A stretch of DNA of 64,000 nucleotides from Vibrio sp. 05-20-BW147 (GCF_013369385.1 NZ_SZTO01000006.1:211776-275775); one strand, 5' to 3'; counted from the stretch's first letter, positions 8,502 to 18,283 are shown. Notes: a model not told the origin generated them from the letters alone. Made by a program: numbers and translations.

Positions 8502-9488
8502 TTAGTGGCCCAGTATGCGTAGCATGTTGTCTCTTGCTTCTTTCCATTGCGGCGCCAATTTCAGTTCAGAAAGGCTGAAGCTGCGTTTCTTCAACAAGGA
8601 TAATGCCAAGGGAACCTCGACGATAGGCAGTGCGTCCAAGGCTGCCACTTGTGCATCGCGTTTATTGCACATCAAAAGCATGTCACAGCCCGCATTCAAT
8701 GCTTGTAAAGCTCTATCTGCAGGGCCTCCCATCACGGCGGCCCCTTCCATGGTGAGATCATCAGAAAAAATTAAGCCCTTGAAGCCCAATTGCTGGCGTA
8801 ATACCTGTTTTAACCAATATTCTGAACCACTCGCTGGTTGAGGATCGTAATGCGGGTAAATCACATGCGCAGGCATCATGGCGTCTAATAGACCTGCCTC
8901 GATTTGCGTTTTGAAGATTGCCATATCCTGCTCAACAATATCGCTTCGTTGATCAAACGGGGTTTCAAGATGCGAATCTGCCACCACGCCGCCATGACCT
9001 GGGAAGTGTTTGCCCGTTGTTGCCATCCCCACCGCTTTCATGCCCTGCATGTAGGCACTGCTATGGCACAAAATAGTCTGCGTGTCTTCACCAAACGCTC
9101 GGTTGCCAATCGCTTTACATCCAAAGCCTTGGTCTAACACGGGGGCAAAACTCAGGTCGATATCATGAGCAATCAGTTCGGCCGCCATCAGCCAACCGCC
9201 CATTTGTGCCATCGCTTGCCCATTGGCTTGTTTGGCATACTCTGCCGCGGCAGGAATCAGAGAAAAACCATCACGGAAACGCTGAACTCGCCCTCCCTCT
9301 TGGTCGACGCCAATCAGAAAAGGACGTTTGACCACTTGGCGAATGGCCGCAGTGAGCGCCAACAGCTGTTCACTGTCGTGATAGTTGCGGGTAAATAAGA
9401 TCAATCCGCCAACGGATGGATGCTGTAAAATTTCTTTGTCTTCTGCATTCAGTTCATAACCTGCGACATCAACCCAAAGTGGCCCCAT
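8502..9488 (-). CDS. nagZ: Beta-N-acetylhexosaminidase NagZ
   Basis: NagZ is a cytoplasmic GH3 glycosidase that removes GlcNAc from 1,6-anhydroMurNAc-peptides during cell-wall recycling; its product can induce AmpC-type beta-lactamases. The GH3 motif [11 protein letters not shown] is near residue 60 and the catalytic histidine motif KHFPGHG near 160. The chosen ATG at 9488 starts [13 protein letters not shown], like V. cholerae NagZ, and follows a GGAG site by 7 nt. The longer frame from a TTG at 9500 would use a start codon inside that ribosome site. Length 328 aa. It diverges from anmK, another recycling gene. Confidence 0.95.
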   Translation of the reverse strand: MGPLWVDVAGYELNAEDKEILQHPSVGGLILFTRNYHDSEQLLALTAAIRQVVKRPFLIGVDQEGGRVQRFRDGFSLIPAAAEYAKQANGQAMAQMGGWLMAAELIAHDIDLSFAPVLDQGFGCKAIGNRAFGEDTQTILCHSSAYMQGMKAVGMATTGKHFPGHGGVVADSHLETPFDQRSDIVEQDMAIFKTQIEAGLLDAMMPAHVIYPHYDPQPASGSEYWLKQVLRQQLGFKGLIFSDDLTMEGAAVMGGPADRALQALNAGCDMLLMCNKRDAQVAALDALPIVEVPLALSLLKKRSFSLSELKLAPQWKEARDNMLRILGH

Positions 9489-9539
9489 TTTTCTCTCCAA
9501 AATAGACGGAATATCTCAAACTCATCGAGGTTATTCCGA

Positions 9540-10703
9540 ATGAATTTGCATTACAATGGTTTGCATGATGAAAACACAATGGAATTGAGTGTGAGCACAA
9601 AAGAGTTATATATCGGTGTCATGTCCGGCACGAGTATGGATGGGGTAGATTGTGCCCTCGTGGAGTTCGACCAAGAGCAAGTCCGCTTAATTGCCCACAG
9701 TGACTACCCAATGCCAGCAGACTTACGCCAGCAACTGCTCTCCGTTTGCACTGGGCAAGCCACCAACTTAAAGCAGATTGGCGAACTTGATCACCGCCTC
9801 GGCCATCTTTTTGCCGATGCCGTGATGGATTTGCTCAGCCAAGCAGGCGTCGACGCGAGCCAGATTCGCGCTATCGGTAATCATGGCCAAACGGTATTTC
9901 ATCAACCGAATGGCGAGTTTCCTTTTACCACCCAATTGGGCGACGCCAACATTATTGCCACCCGCACCAACATTGACACCGTGGCAGATTTTCGTCGCAA
10001 AGACATGGCATTGGGCGGCCAGGGCGCCCCTTTGGTTCCGGCTTTTCATCAAAGTGTATTTGCGCTGCAAGATTCCACTACCGTGGTGTTGAACATCGGC
10101 GGGATTGCCAATATCTCAGTGCTCCACCCAACTCGCCCTGTTCTTGGTTACGACACAGGACCAGGGAATATGTTGATGGATGCTTGGTGTGAAACACACA
10201 CACAACAGAATTATGACAAAGACGCACGGTTTGCTCTTCAAGGAGAGGTGAATGAAGCGTTACTGAATACGCTGTTGCAAGAGCCTTATTTGTATCAAGA
10301 CGCCCCAAAGAGCACAGGGCGCGAGCTTTTCAATATGAAATGGTTGAGAGCAAAACTGCAAGGGCAGAACTATCGAAGCGAAGATGTACAGCGCACCTTG
10401 TGTGAGTACACCGCCTTAACCATTAGTAAAGAAGTTGAGCGCTTTCGCTATGGTCCAACACCGCAGTTGCTGGTTTGTGGTGGCGGCGCGCGTAACCCAC
10501 TGTTGATGCAACGATTGCAGCAACAGCTGCCTCAGTGGCAGGTCTCAACGACCGATGCAAAAGGGGTCAGTGGGGACTACATGGAAGCCATGGCGTTTGC
10601 TTGGTTGGCCTATCGCCACCTGCACCGCTTACCAAGCAATTTACCCGAAGTGACTGGCGCGAGCCGCTTGGCGAGCCTCGGTGTACTCTACCCCAAAGCC
10701 TAG
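9540..10703 (+). CDS. anmK: Anhydro-N-acetylmuramic acid kinase
   Basis: AnmK hydrates and phosphorylates 1,6-anhydroMurNAc to MurNAc-6-phosphate for peptidoglycan recycling. The ATP-binding motif IGVMSGTSMDGVD is near residues 25-38, followed by GNHGQTVFH, DFRRKDMALGGQGAPLVPAFH, GYDTGPGNMLMDAW and GGGARNPLLM, all family signatures. The ATG at 9540 has GAGG 9 nt upstream. An internal ATG at 9579 gives 374 aa, closer to the 369 aa of E. coli, but has no obvious ribosome site, so the start is not settled. A strong terminator follows. Confidence 0.95.
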   Translation: MNLHYNGLHDENTMELSVSTKELYIGVMSGTSMDGVDCALVEFDQEQVRLIAHSDYPMPADLRQQLLSVCTGQATNLKQIGELDHRLGHLFADAVMDLLSQAGVDASQIRAIGNHGQTVFHQPNGEFPFTTQLGDANIIATRTNIDTVADFRRKDMALGGQGAPLVPAFHQSVFALQDSTTVVLNIGGIANISVLHPTRPVLGYDTGPGNMLMDAWCETHTQQNYDKDARFALQGEVNEALLNTLLQEPYLYQDAPKSTGRELFNMKWLRAKLQGQNYRSEDVQRTLCEYTALTISKEVERFRYGPTPQLLVCGGGARNPLLMQRLQQQLPQWQVSTTDAKGVSGDYMEAMAFAWLAYRHLHRLPSNLPEVTGASRLASLGVLYPKA

Positions 10704-10708
10704 ATAAA

Positions 10709-10748
10709 ACGCGGTGACGGGTAGATGCCTGTCACCGCGTGAAATTTT
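10709..10748. terminator. Terminator between anmK and the CPA1 antiporter gene
   Basis: A perfect 10-bp stem ACGCGGTGAC/GTCACCGCGT lies between the two convergent stop codons; the T run is short (AAATTTT). Confidence 0.7.
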
Positions 10749-12543
10749 AGGCTTCTTGCACCTTGATCAAAGAGACTATCGTCTCTCCTTCTTTTGGCGA
10801 GAAGTTCGCACTGTTGTGGCAAATTTGCACACGCCCATTGGTATCCACCACAAACAGCGGCAATACGTAATTATTCGCGTGCGTCTCACGATAGTCTGCG
10901 TACGTGTAGTTTTCACTGATCTTGGTGTGACGCACTTCCGCCCCTTGATTGATCAGGCTGGCTAACTTTTTATAACTGATCGCCTCATCTAAGAATGGCA
11001 GCCCTTTGTAGCCATCGGACACCGAATGTTTGTCACCCGAGCCATTGCCATTGGACTTATCGTACAAACAGAAAATCCGCTTATCACTGAAGTCGTTGAG
11101 AAAGTGCATACACGCCATAATGTTGAAGTAGCGATCAGGACTCAGCGCCACCACATGCCCGATGCCAATTAAGTTGAGGTACTCATCAGCATGGCTCGAT
11201 ACCGGATTCCCAAAGTAGTGCTCTAAGCCTGCCATGCGTGCTTGACGAATGTAATCCCAGTTCGAATCCGTTAACACCACGCGGCAATCGTACTTGTTGA
11301 TTGCCTGCGCTAATGTACGCGCGACATCGTTCGCTCCGATGATCAAAAAACCTTTTGGAGCGGGTTCTGACACCCCTAGTGCCACCGCCATTGGCCGAGC
11401 GGTTGCACTTTGCAGCACTACAGTGCCAATAATCACCATAAAGGTAAGTGGCACTAACAACGCAGCCTCAGACATGCCGAGTGACTCTAACTTGATCGCA
11501 AACAACGATGAAATGGACGCGGCGACAATGCCACGTGGCGCAACCCAAGCCAGAAAGGCCTTTTCTTTACCATTAAGCGAGCTGCGCAGCGTCGCAAGAT
11601 AGATAGATACCGGGCGAGAGACAAACTGAATAAACGCGAATAAGACCAAGGCGCTGATGCCGAGTGTGTAAAAGTCTTCCGGCTGGATACGCGCCGCCAA
11701 CAAAATGAACAAGCCAGTAATGAAGAGAATGGTGAGATGCTCTTTAAAGTGAAGAATATGCTTGATATCCACCCCTTTGGAGTTGGCTAACCACATCCCC
11801 ATCACTGTGACCGTTAATAGACCCGATTCATGCTCCAGATGATTCGAGAGCGCAAACACGCCCAGCACTAAGCTTAAAACGGCAAACGGTTGTAGGTATT
11901 CAGGCAGCCAGCCACGGCGCAGTACCACCGCGAGAAACTGACCAAACAGAACGCCTAATCCAAGGCCAATGGCCAGAATCCACGCCAATACCACCAAACT
12001 GTGCGTTTCACTGCTGGAGACAATAAACTCATACACCATCACCACAAACAGTGCGCCGAGCGGATCGATCAAAATCCCCTCCCAACGCAAAATATTGGAG
12101 AGACGCGTTGATGGCCTAACGGTGCGCAACAGCGGCACAATCACCGTTGGTCCGGTGACCACGGTCAAGCTACCAAACAACAACGCAAGCGGCCAATCAA
12201 ACCCCAGCAGATAGTGAGTTGCGGTACTGGTTAATCCCCATGAAACCACCGCACCGAGCGTCACTATGCTCCAAACGGTGTTACTGACACCGCGTATTTC
12301 GCGAAAGTTCAGCGTTAAGCTGCCTTCAAACAGAATCACAGCGACCGCTAATGACACCATAGGAAAAAGCAATTCGCCCAAAAGCAGCTCTGGCTGAAGC
12401 CAGCCACTCACCGGCCCAACCAATAAGCCCGCCACCAATAAAAATAGAATTGCAGGCAGTTTTAACCGCCAAGCAAACCACTGACAGGCAAGCCCTATTA
12501 TCCCTATACCAGCAAGCCATAATGCGGTTGTTTCGGTTTGCAT
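10747..12543 (-). CDS. CPA1-family Na+(K+)/H+ antiporter with C-terminal RCK-like domain
   Basis: The 598-aa protein has about 12 membrane segments in residues 1-390 typical of the Na_H_Exchanger family (ILFLLVAGLLVGP, AVILFEGSLTL, GPTVIVPLLRTV, EGILIDPLGALF). A soluble tail of about 200 residues follows. The tail begins with a Rossmann-type TrkA_N/RCK fold (GFLIIGANDVARTLAQAI) and ends with a TrkA_C-like stretch (VDTNGRVQICH...PKEGETIV). The expected role is electroneutral cation/proton exchange in the inner membrane, gated by a nucleotide or ion on the RCK part. Ion preference cannot be read. GAGG sits 8 nt before the ATG. It starts 26 bp after the DUF2799 lipoprotein gene and is probably co-transcribed with it. 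Confidence 0.85.
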   Translation of the reverse strand: MQTETTALWLAGIGIIGLACQWFAWRLKLPAILFLLVAGLLVGPVSGWLQPELLLGELLFPMVSLAVAVILFEGSLTLNFREIRGVSNTVWSIVTLGAVVSWGLTSTATHYLLGFDWPLALLFGSLTVVTGPTVIVPLLRTVRPSTRLSNILRWEGILIDPLGALFVVMVYEFIVSSSETHSLVVLAWILAIGLGLGVLFGQFLAVVLRRGWLPEYLQPFAVLSLVLGVFALSNHLEHESGLLTVTVMGMWLANSKGVDIKHILHFKEHLTILFITGLFILLAARIQPEDFYTLGISALVLFAFIQFVSRPVSIYLATLRSSLNGKEKAFLAWVAPRGIVAASISSLFAIKLESLGMSEAALLVPLTFMVIIGTVVLQSATARPMAVALGVSEPAPKGFLIIGANDVARTLAQAINKYDCRVVLTDSNWDYIRQARMAGLEHYFGNPVSSHADEYLNLIGIGHVVALSPDRYFNIMACMHFLNDFSDKRIFCLYDKSNGNGSGDKHSVSDGYKGLPFLDEAISYKKLASLINQGAEVRHTKISENYTYADYRETHANNYVLPLFVVDTNGRVQICHNSANFSPKEGETIVSLIKVQEA

Positions 12544-12569
12544 ATCCGTTGCCTCATCCGTTGGGTTAA

Positions 12570-12911
12570 TTAGTTTTGGTATTCATTCCAACCACGCTGC
12601 CATTCCATGCGGAATTTTTGTGCTTGCTCTGTCCCTTCACAAACGCCTTCATAGTATTGACCAGAGAGTCCCATCTGATAGGCAAAATCGGGGTTACAAT
12701 ATTCCGCTACCCCTTCAAGGTAACCTTGTTCATAGTCACTTTTGTTCACTTCACCTAACTCCGCCAACGCTTTATAGCTACGCTGAGTGTGTCCTGCGAT
12801 ACCATCTTGATAACCAATTTGCTGCCAATCGCCTTGCTGAGCGAGTTGCTCTGTTGAAGCGACGCAACCCGCCAGCAGAAACACGGCCAATCCTAGCGCA
12901 CTTGTTTTCAT
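12570..12911 (-). CDS. Small DUF2799-like lipoprotein
   Basis: The 113-aa product starts with a lipoprotein signal peptide (ALGLAVFLLAGC; lipobox LAGC with the cysteine at residue 16). The mature part has repeated Y/G-D/E-G motifs (IGYQDGIAG, YEQGYLEGVAEYC, YQMGLSGQYYEGVCEG) of the DUF2799 type. Family function is unknown; it is expected to be anchored to an envelope membrane facing the periplasm. Two further cysteines (near 71 and 90) could form a disulfide. It precedes the CPA1 antiporter gene by 26 bp. Confidence 0.75.
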   Translation of the reverse strand: MKTSALGLAVFLLAGCVASTEQLAQQGDWQQIGYQDGIAGHTQRSYKALAELGEVNKSDYEQGYLEGVAEYCNPDFAYQMGLSGQYYEGVCEGTEQAQKFRMEWQRGWNEYQN

Positions 12912-13000
12912 TCCATTTCCTTAACTGATTGTTTGTGCAAATACATTATCATTAAAAACAGCGAATATGCCGCTCGTGCACAAAAAATAGTTTTGTTCCG

Positions 13001-13068
13001 ACCATTGAGCAAACGTTAAAACCACTTAATTGGCCCATCGACCACTCAACTCGATATTCGACCACTGA
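13001..13068 (+). promoter_or_regulatory. Four direct repeats, 20-bp period, upstream of btsT (probable BtsR sites)
   Basis: ACCATTGA (13001), ACCACTTA (13021), ACCACTCA (13041) and ACCACTGA (13061) recur at an exact 20-bp step; three are preceded by CG. From memory the E. coli BtsR (YehT) site is a direct repeat of ACC[GA]CT[CT]A with a similar spacer. The array ends about 80 bp before the btsT start codon and just upstream of a candidate -10 (TACTAT, 13104-13109). That is the right place for an activator. Confidence 0.7.
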
Positions 13069-13148
13069 CTTCATCACCGAATGCATCTCGCCAAACCAAG
13101 CTTTACTATCCATCCTGAGCTTAATTAATTATCCAAGGACAAATTGCT

Positions 13149-14633
13149 ATGATGTGGTTTCTTACCTGTGTCGCAGCCCTGATTGGCGGATACTTCATCT
13201 ACGGTGCTTTCGTTGAGAAAGTATTTGGTATCAATGAAAATCGCCGTACCCCTGCCCATACAAAAACCGACGGCGTTGACTATGTGCCAATGTCGACCAA
13301 AAAAGTCTACTTAGTACAACTACTGAATATTGCTGGCGTTGGCCCTATCTTTGGTCCAATCATGGGTGCCCTATACGGCCCTGCGGCGATGCTTTGGATT
13401 GTTGTCGGCTGTATCTTCGCTGGTGCAGTACACGATTACTTCTCTGGCATGCTTTCTGTGCGTAACGGTGGTGCTTCTGTACCGACTATCACAGGTCGCT
13501 ACCTCGGCAATGGCGCAAAACACTTTATGAACATTTTTGCCATTGTCTTGCTGCTGCTTGTTGGTGTGGTATTCGTTTCCGCGCCGGCTGGCATGATCAC
13601 CAATCTGATCAATGACCAAACCAGCTTCTCTGTGAGCATGACTACCATGGTTGTGGTGATTTTTGCTTACTACATCATCGCAACCATCGTACCGGTTGAT
13701 AAAATCATCGGTCGCTTCTACCCACTGTTTGGTGCGTTGCTGATTTTCATGTCTGTTGGTCTGATGACGGCGATTGCATTCTCTTCTGAGCACACCGTGA
13801 TGGGTGATTTCCAAGTCAGCGACATGTTCACTAACTTGAACCCGAATGATATGCCTCTATGGCCTGCTCTGTTCATCACTATTGCTTGTGGTGCGATCTC
13901 TGGCTTCCACGCAACGCAATCACCTTTGATGGCTCGTTGTATGGAAAATGAGAAAAACGGCCGTTTTGTCTTCTACGGTGCAATGATTGGTGAAGGTGTG
14001 ATCGCATTGATCTGGTGTGCTATCGCACTCTCGTTCTTCGGCACACTTGAAGGACTCGCAGAAGCGGTGAAAAACGGTGGCCCTGGCAACGTGGTTTACA
14101 GCGCATCATTTGGTCTGCTTGGCGTATTTGGTGGCGTGATTGCCTTCCTAGGTGTGGTGATTCTGCCTATCACTTCGGGTGACACGGCGTTCCGCTCTAG
14201 CCGTTTGATTCTTGCTGAATACTTCAACATGGAACAGAAAACCCTACGTAACCGCCTGTTGATGGCCGTACCACTGTTCGTACTGGGTGGCATTCTGACT
14301 CAAGTCGATTTCGGCATCATCTGGCGTTACTTCGGTTTTGCCAACCAAACCACCGCTGTCATGATGTTGTGGACCGCATCAGCTTACCTACTGCGTCACA
14401 ACAAGCTACATTGGATCACCACAGTGCCCGCTTTCTTCATGACAACGGTTTGTGTGACCTTTATCCTCAACAACAGCGCGCTGGGCTTTGGTTTGCCAAT
14501 GCAACTCTCCACCATTGCTGGCGTACTCTTCGCGGCAGCGGTAACCGGTTACGTGATTAAAACATCAAAAGGCAAAGGCGAAACGGACCTTGCCGATGAG
14601 GAAAAACCTCAAGGCGTCACGGAAACCGCGTAA
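13149..14633 (+). CDS. btsT: CstA/BtsT-family carbon starvation (pyruvate-type) transporter
   Basis: CstA-family inner-membrane carrier of 494 aa with roughly 13 hydrophobic segments. Recognisable family stretches are DGVDYVPMS, GPIFGPIMGALYGPAAMLWIV, CGAISGFHATQSPLMARCM and ILPITSGDTAFRSSRL. E. coli relatives BtsT (716 aa, pyruvate/H+ symporter) and CstA (701 aa) are longer, so this is the short subfamily. The symbol rests on context: a BtsS/BtsR-like sensor and regulator follow immediately and a repeat array resembling BtsR sites precedes it. Substrate (pyruvate or peptides) is inference. AAGGAC lies 8 nt before the ATG, and a strong terminator separates it from btsS. Confidence 0.85.
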   Translation: MMWFLTCVAALIGGYFIYGAFVEKVFGINENRRTPAHTKTDGVDYVPMSTKKVYLVQLLNIAGVGPIFGPIMGALYGPAAMLWIVVGCIFAGAVHDYFSGMLSVRNGGASVPTITGRYLGNGAKHFMNIFAIVLLLLVGVVFVSAPAGMITNLINDQTSFSVSMTTMVVVIFAYYIIATIVPVDKIIGRFYPLFGALLIFMSVGLMTAIAFSSEHTVMGDFQVSDMFTNLNPNDMPLWPALFITIACGAISGFHATQSPLMARCMENEKNGRFVFYGAMIGEGVIALIWCAIALSFFGTLEGLAEAVKNGGPGNVVYSASFGLLGVFGGVIAFLGVVILPITSGDTAFRSSRLILAEYFNMEQKTLRNRLLMAVPLFVLGGILTQVDFGIIWRYFGFANQTTAVMMLWTASAYLLRHNKLHWITTVPAFFMTTVCVTFILNNSALGFGLPMQLSTIAGVLFAAAVTGYVIKTSKGKGETDLADEEKPQGVTETA

Positions 14634-14660
14634 TCAATCCACCTTTGCTTGCTAAACCCA

Positions 14661-14691
14661 ACAGAGCCTGCCAAGTGTAGGCTCTGTTTTT
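14661..14691 (+). terminator. Terminator of btsT
   Basis: ACAGAGCCT pairs with AGGCTCTGT, followed by a T run. It separates btsT from the btsSR pair, which therefore needs its own promoter in 14692-14801. Confidence 0.8.
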
Positions 14692-14801
14692 ATCCGCTAA
14701 ACTCAGGCAGACTAACGCTTTCTCACTTTCGGTGTTGTCAAAAATCGTGACTCACAAACGCTGATGCCACCGACAACAAACAGTAGCCACGAAGAGGCAA
14801 T

Positions 14802-16484
14802 ATGGAACTGGTGATTTCACTGCTACAACAGATGTGTGTCTATCTTGTTTTAGCCTATATGCTCAGCAAGACCCCCATCATCTTACCACTGCTGAACATC
14901 TCATCGCGTTTGAGCCACCGTGTTCTTTGCTACTTATTGTTTTCCGCCTTCTGTATCTTGGGCACCTACTTTGGTTTACACATCAATGACGCCATAGCCA
15001 ATACTCGTGCAATTGGGGCTGTCATGGGCGGCTTGTTTGGCGGGCCGATTGTGGGCTTTGCGGTGGGATTAACCGGCGGCTTACATCGCTACAGCTTAGG
15101 GGGGTTTACCGACTTGGCTTGCGCGATTTCAACCACGGCTGAAGGCTTGATTGGTGGTTTGCTGCATATCTATCTGATTAAGAGAAACAAAGGCGCACAG
15201 CTATTTAATCCCTCTGTGGTGTTTAGCATCACCTTCGTCGCCGAAATCATGCAAATGATCATTTTGTTGGTGGTCGCTAAGCCCTTTGATCAAGCCTATA
15301 ACCTCGTCTCCACCATCGCTGCACCGATGATCATTGCCAATTCGGTCGGTGCCGCGTTGTTTATGAGCATTTTGCAAGACAGAAAAACCATCTTTGAAAA
15401 GTACTCCGCCACCTTTTCGCGTCGGGCATTGACCATTGCGGATCGCTCTGTGGGTATCTTGCACACGGGCTTTAACAGTGCCAACGCAGAAAAAATCGCC
15501 CGCATTATTTATGAAGAAACCAATGTGGGCGCGGTTGCGATCACCGACCAAGATAAGATCCTCGCGTTTGTCGGCATTGGGGATGATCACCACAAGCCTA
15601 ATACGCCCATTTCGTCGCAAAGCACTCTTGATTCGATGAGTCAAAACGCCATCATTTATCTCGATGGTAGCGAGCGTCCATATCAATGCTCTCTCGCTTC
15701 CGACTGTAAATTAGGTTCGGCACTGATCATTCCACTGCGGGCAGGTAAAGAGGTGGTGGGAACCATTAAGCTGTACGAGCCGAAGCGCAAGTTGTTTTCA
15801 ACCATTAATATGTCGATGGCCGAAGGCATTGCCCAACTGCTTTCCAGCCAAATTCTCTATGGCGATTATCAGCAACAACAAACGCTGCTGACGCAATCGG
15901 AGATTAAGCTGCTGCATGCTCAAGTGAATCCGCATTTCTTATTCAACGCGCTAAACACGATTAGCGCGGTGATTCGTCGCGATCCTGACAAAGCACGCGA
16001 ACTGATTCAAAATTTGTCGCACTTCTTTCGCAGCAACTTAAAACAGAACATCAACACCGTCACACTGAAAGAAGAGCTGGCGCATGTGAATGCCTACCTC
16101 AGCATTGAAAAAGCACGTTTTGCTGACCGCCTAGAGATAGAGATTGATATCACACCAGAGCTGTTCGACATCAAACTGCCCAGCTTTACCTTGCAGCCTT
16201 TGGTGGAAAACGCCATTAAGCATGGTATTTCAAATATGCTGGAGGGAGGACGGGTATGCATTTACAGCCAATCTTGTGAGCAAGGTGATGTCATCGTGGT
16301 CGAAGATAATGCAGGTAGCTATCAGCCCCCAGCAGAAAATCATTCAGGACTGGGAATGGAAATAGTCGATAAACGGCTGACGCACCATTTTGGGCGTGAC
16401 TCAGCACTAAAAATCGAGGCGAAAGAGCATCAATTTACTAAAATGAGCTTTATCATTCCCCGCAGCCATCACACTGCAATTTAG
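14802..16484 (+). CDS. btsS: LytS-type sensor histidine kinase, BtsS-like
   Basis: The 560 aa match E. coli BtsS (561 aa), which senses extracellular pyruvate. Order of domains: a 5TM-LYT membrane sensor in residues 1-190 with the family NxR motif (ANTRAIGAVMGG, about 67-78); a GAF-like domain (about 215-345); then the His_kinase/HATPase part. The phospho-accepting histidine is His378 in QVNPHFLFNALN, and the ATP-binding N-box is LVENAIKHGI. It is followed 19 bp later by the LytTR response regulator gene. With the upstream transporter this forms a sensor-regulator-target module. Direct pyruvate sensing is inferred from the family. Confidence 0.9.
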   Translation: MELVISLLQQMCVYLVLAYMLSKTPIILPLLNISSRLSHRVLCYLLFSAFCILGTYFGLHINDAIANTRAIGAVMGGLFGGPIVGFAVGLTGGLHRYSLGGFTDLACAISTTAEGLIGGLLHIYLIKRNKGAQLFNPSVVFSITFVAEIMQMIILLVVAKPFDQAYNLVSTIAAPMIIANSVGAALFMSILQDRKTIFEKYSATFSRRALTIADRSVGILHTGFNSANAEKIARIIYEETNVGAVAITDQDKILAFVGIGDDHHKPNTPISSQSTLDSMSQNAIIYLDGSERPYQCSLASDCKLGSALIIPLRAGKEVVGTIKLYEPKRKLFSTINMSMAEGIAQLLSSQILYGDYQQQQTLLTQSEIKLLHAQVNPHFLFNALNTISAVIRRDPDKARELIQNLSHFFRSNLKQNINTVTLKEELAHVNAYLSIEKARFADRLEIEIDITPELFDIKLPSFTLQPLVENAIKHGISNMLEGGRVCIYSQSCEQGDVIVVEDNAGSYQPPAENHSGLGMEIVDKRLTHHFGRDSALKIEAKEHQFTKMSFIIPRSHHTAI

Positions 16485-16503
16485 CCAACAAGGTAGTAAA
16501 CGG

Positions 16504-17232
16504 ATGTTGACCGCACTGGTAATCGACGATGAACCTTTTGCTCGCGAAGAGCTTACAGACCTGCTTAGCGAAACAGGTGACATTGATGTGATTGGCGACG
16601 CCGCCAACGCGATTGTCGGCTTAAAGAAAATTAATGAGTTAAAACCGGATGTGGTGTTTCTCGATATTCAGATGCCGCAAGTCACGGGCATTGAACTGCT
16701 GGGCATGATGGATCCAGACACCATGCCTTACGTGGTGTTTGTCACCGCCTACGATCAATACGCCATCCAAGCCTTTGAAGATAATGCGTTTGATTACCTA
16801 CTCAAGCCCGTTGATCCGGAACGCTTACGTAAAACGGTTAAACGTCTAAGTAAAGCCGCCAGTCATTCCGCCTTGAGCCAGCACATCGCCAGTTTAGCCC
16901 CTGAGACCCTCGATCAAATTCCCTGCATTGGCCACAACCGCATTGTGATTATGGCGACAGAGAGCGTCGAATGCGCCTACAGCGACATCAGTGGTGTGCA
17001 TGTGCGCTCAGCCAGCCAAACCGCCAGTACTCAGCTCACGTTAAAAGTTCTGGAAGAAAAAACCTCATTGGTGCGCTGCCACCGCCAATACCTGATCAGT
17101 ATTAAAGCCATCAGCGAGATCAAACTGCTGGAAAATGGTTTAGCGGAAATCATCACTAAAACTGGATTTGAAGTGCCCGTCAGTCGCCGCTACCTGAAAT
17201 TGCTCAAAGAGATGCTGGGACTCAGCCATTAA
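16504..17232 (+). CDS. btsR: LytTR-family response regulator, BtsR-like
   Basis: The 242-aa product has an N-terminal receiver domain with the acidic pair in VIDDEPFAREE, the phosphorylated aspartate Asp54 in VVFLDIQMP and the conserved lysine in DYLLKPVDP. The C-terminal LytTR DNA-binding domain runs from about residue 140 (VRCHRQYLISIKAI, EVPVSRRYLKLLKE). LytTR regulators bind direct repeats about two helical turns apart, which fits the 20-bp array upstream of btsT. E. coli BtsR is 239 aa. It is in an operon with btsS. Confidence 0.92.
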   Translation: MLTALVIDDEPFAREELTDLLSETGDIDVIGDAANAIVGLKKINELKPDVVFLDIQMPQVTGIELLGMMDPDTMPYVVFVTAYDQYAIQAFEDNAFDYLLKPVDPERLRKTVKRLSKAASHSALSQHIASLAPETLDQIPCIGHNRIVIMATESVECAYSDISGVHVRSASQTASTQLTLKVLEEKTSLVRCHRQYLISIKAISEIKLLENGLAEIITKTGFEVPVSRRYLKLLKEMLGLSH

Positions 17233-17233
17233 A

Positions 17234-17257
17234 AATGGCGATACTGAGATCGCCATT
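17234..17257 (-). terminator. Hairpin between btsR and ispH
   Basis: AATGGCGAT pairs with ATCGCCATT around a 6-nt loop. A T run follows only when read on the minus strand, so it mainly serves ispH. Confidence 0.65.
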
Positions 17258-17300
17258 AGTAGGGTCTATTGACCTTAGGTATTCAAATCAGGGTGACTCG

Positions 17301-18263
17301 TTAGTCAATCTGCTTAATTTGCAGCTCTTTAGGCACTTCAAAGAACATGTTCTCTTCACGGCCTAGCACTTCTTCAACCGATTGAGCACCCAACTCTTTA
17401 ATGCGAGTTAGGATTTGATTGACCAGTTCTTCTGGTGCAGAGGCCCCTGCCGTTACGCCCACTTTGACTTTGCCATCAAACCATTGTGGCTCAATGTCTT
17501 GCGGACAATCTGTTAAGTAAGCAGGTGTGCCTAATTTTTCCGCCAACTCTTTTAGACGGGTCGAGTTTGAGGAGTTCTTTGACCCCACCACCACCACCAC
17601 ATCAACATCTTTCGCCAATTCACGCACCGCATCTTGGCGGTTTTGTGTCGCATAGCAGATATCGTCTTTGCGTGGACCTTGAATTTCTGGGAAAACACGA
17701 CGCAGTTCATCAATCACATCCGCGGTTTCATCCACCGATAAGGTCGTTTGGCTCACGTAGTGCAAGTTGCTCGGATCTTTAACAATGGCTTTCAAGCCAA
17801 GTACATCTTCCGGTTTTTCTACAAGGTACATGCCACCCTGCAAGCTGGCATATTGACCCATGGTGCCTTCTACCTCTGGGTGACCCGCATGACCGATCAG
17901 CACCACTTCCATATGCTTACGGCTGGCTCTCGCCACTTCCATATGTACTTTTGTCACCAGTGGGCATGTCGCATCAAACACAGTTAGCGCACGCTCTTTG
18001 GCTTCCTGACGCACCGCTTGAGACACACCATGAGCAGAGAAAATAACAATATTGTCGTCTGGCACTTCATGCAGCTCTTCGACAAAGATCGCGCCGCGCT
18101 GCTTTAAGCCTTCCACCACAAAACGGTTGTGCACCACTTCATGGCGTACGTAGATAGGCGGTTGATAGAGTTCCAGTGCACGCTCAACAATACTGATGGC
18201 ACGGTCGACACCCGCACAGAATCCACGTGGGTTCGCTAACAAGATTTTCATTTCATTGCTCAT
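17301..18263 (-). CDS. ispH: 4-hydroxy-3-methylbut-2-enyl diphosphate reductase
   Basis: IspH (LytB) is the last enzyme of the MEP pathway and reduces HMBPP to IPP and DMAPP using a [4Fe-4S] cluster. The three cluster cysteines are visible in [23 protein letters not shown] and [11 protein letters not shown]. Other signatures are [15 protein letters not shown] and [10 protein letters not shown]. Length 320 aa (E. coli 316). It lies 20 bp after fkpB and is the last gene of the ileS-lspA-fkpB-ispH series found in many gammaproteobacteria. Confidence 0.97.
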   Translation of the reverse strand: MSNEMKILLANPRGFCAGVDRAISIVERALELYQPPIYVRHEVVHNRFVVEGLKQRGAIFVEELHEVPDDNIVIFSAHGVSQAVRQEAKERALTVFDATCPLVTKVHMEVARASRKHMEVVLIGHAGHPEVEGTMGQYASLQGGMYLVEKPEDVLGLKAIVKDPSNLHYVSQTTLSVDETADVIDELRRVFPEIQGPRKDDICYATQNRQDAVRELAKDVDVVVVVGSKNSSNSTRLKELAEKLGTPAYLTDCPQDIEPQWFDGKVKVGVTAGASAPEELVNQILTRIKELGAQSVEEVLGREENMFFEVPKELQIKQID

Positions 18264-18283
18264 GGTAGTTTTCTTTTCGCTGG

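Noticed and set aside
15201..15686. 161-codon open frame on the minus strand
   Set aside because: Antisense inside btsS; no family resemblance.
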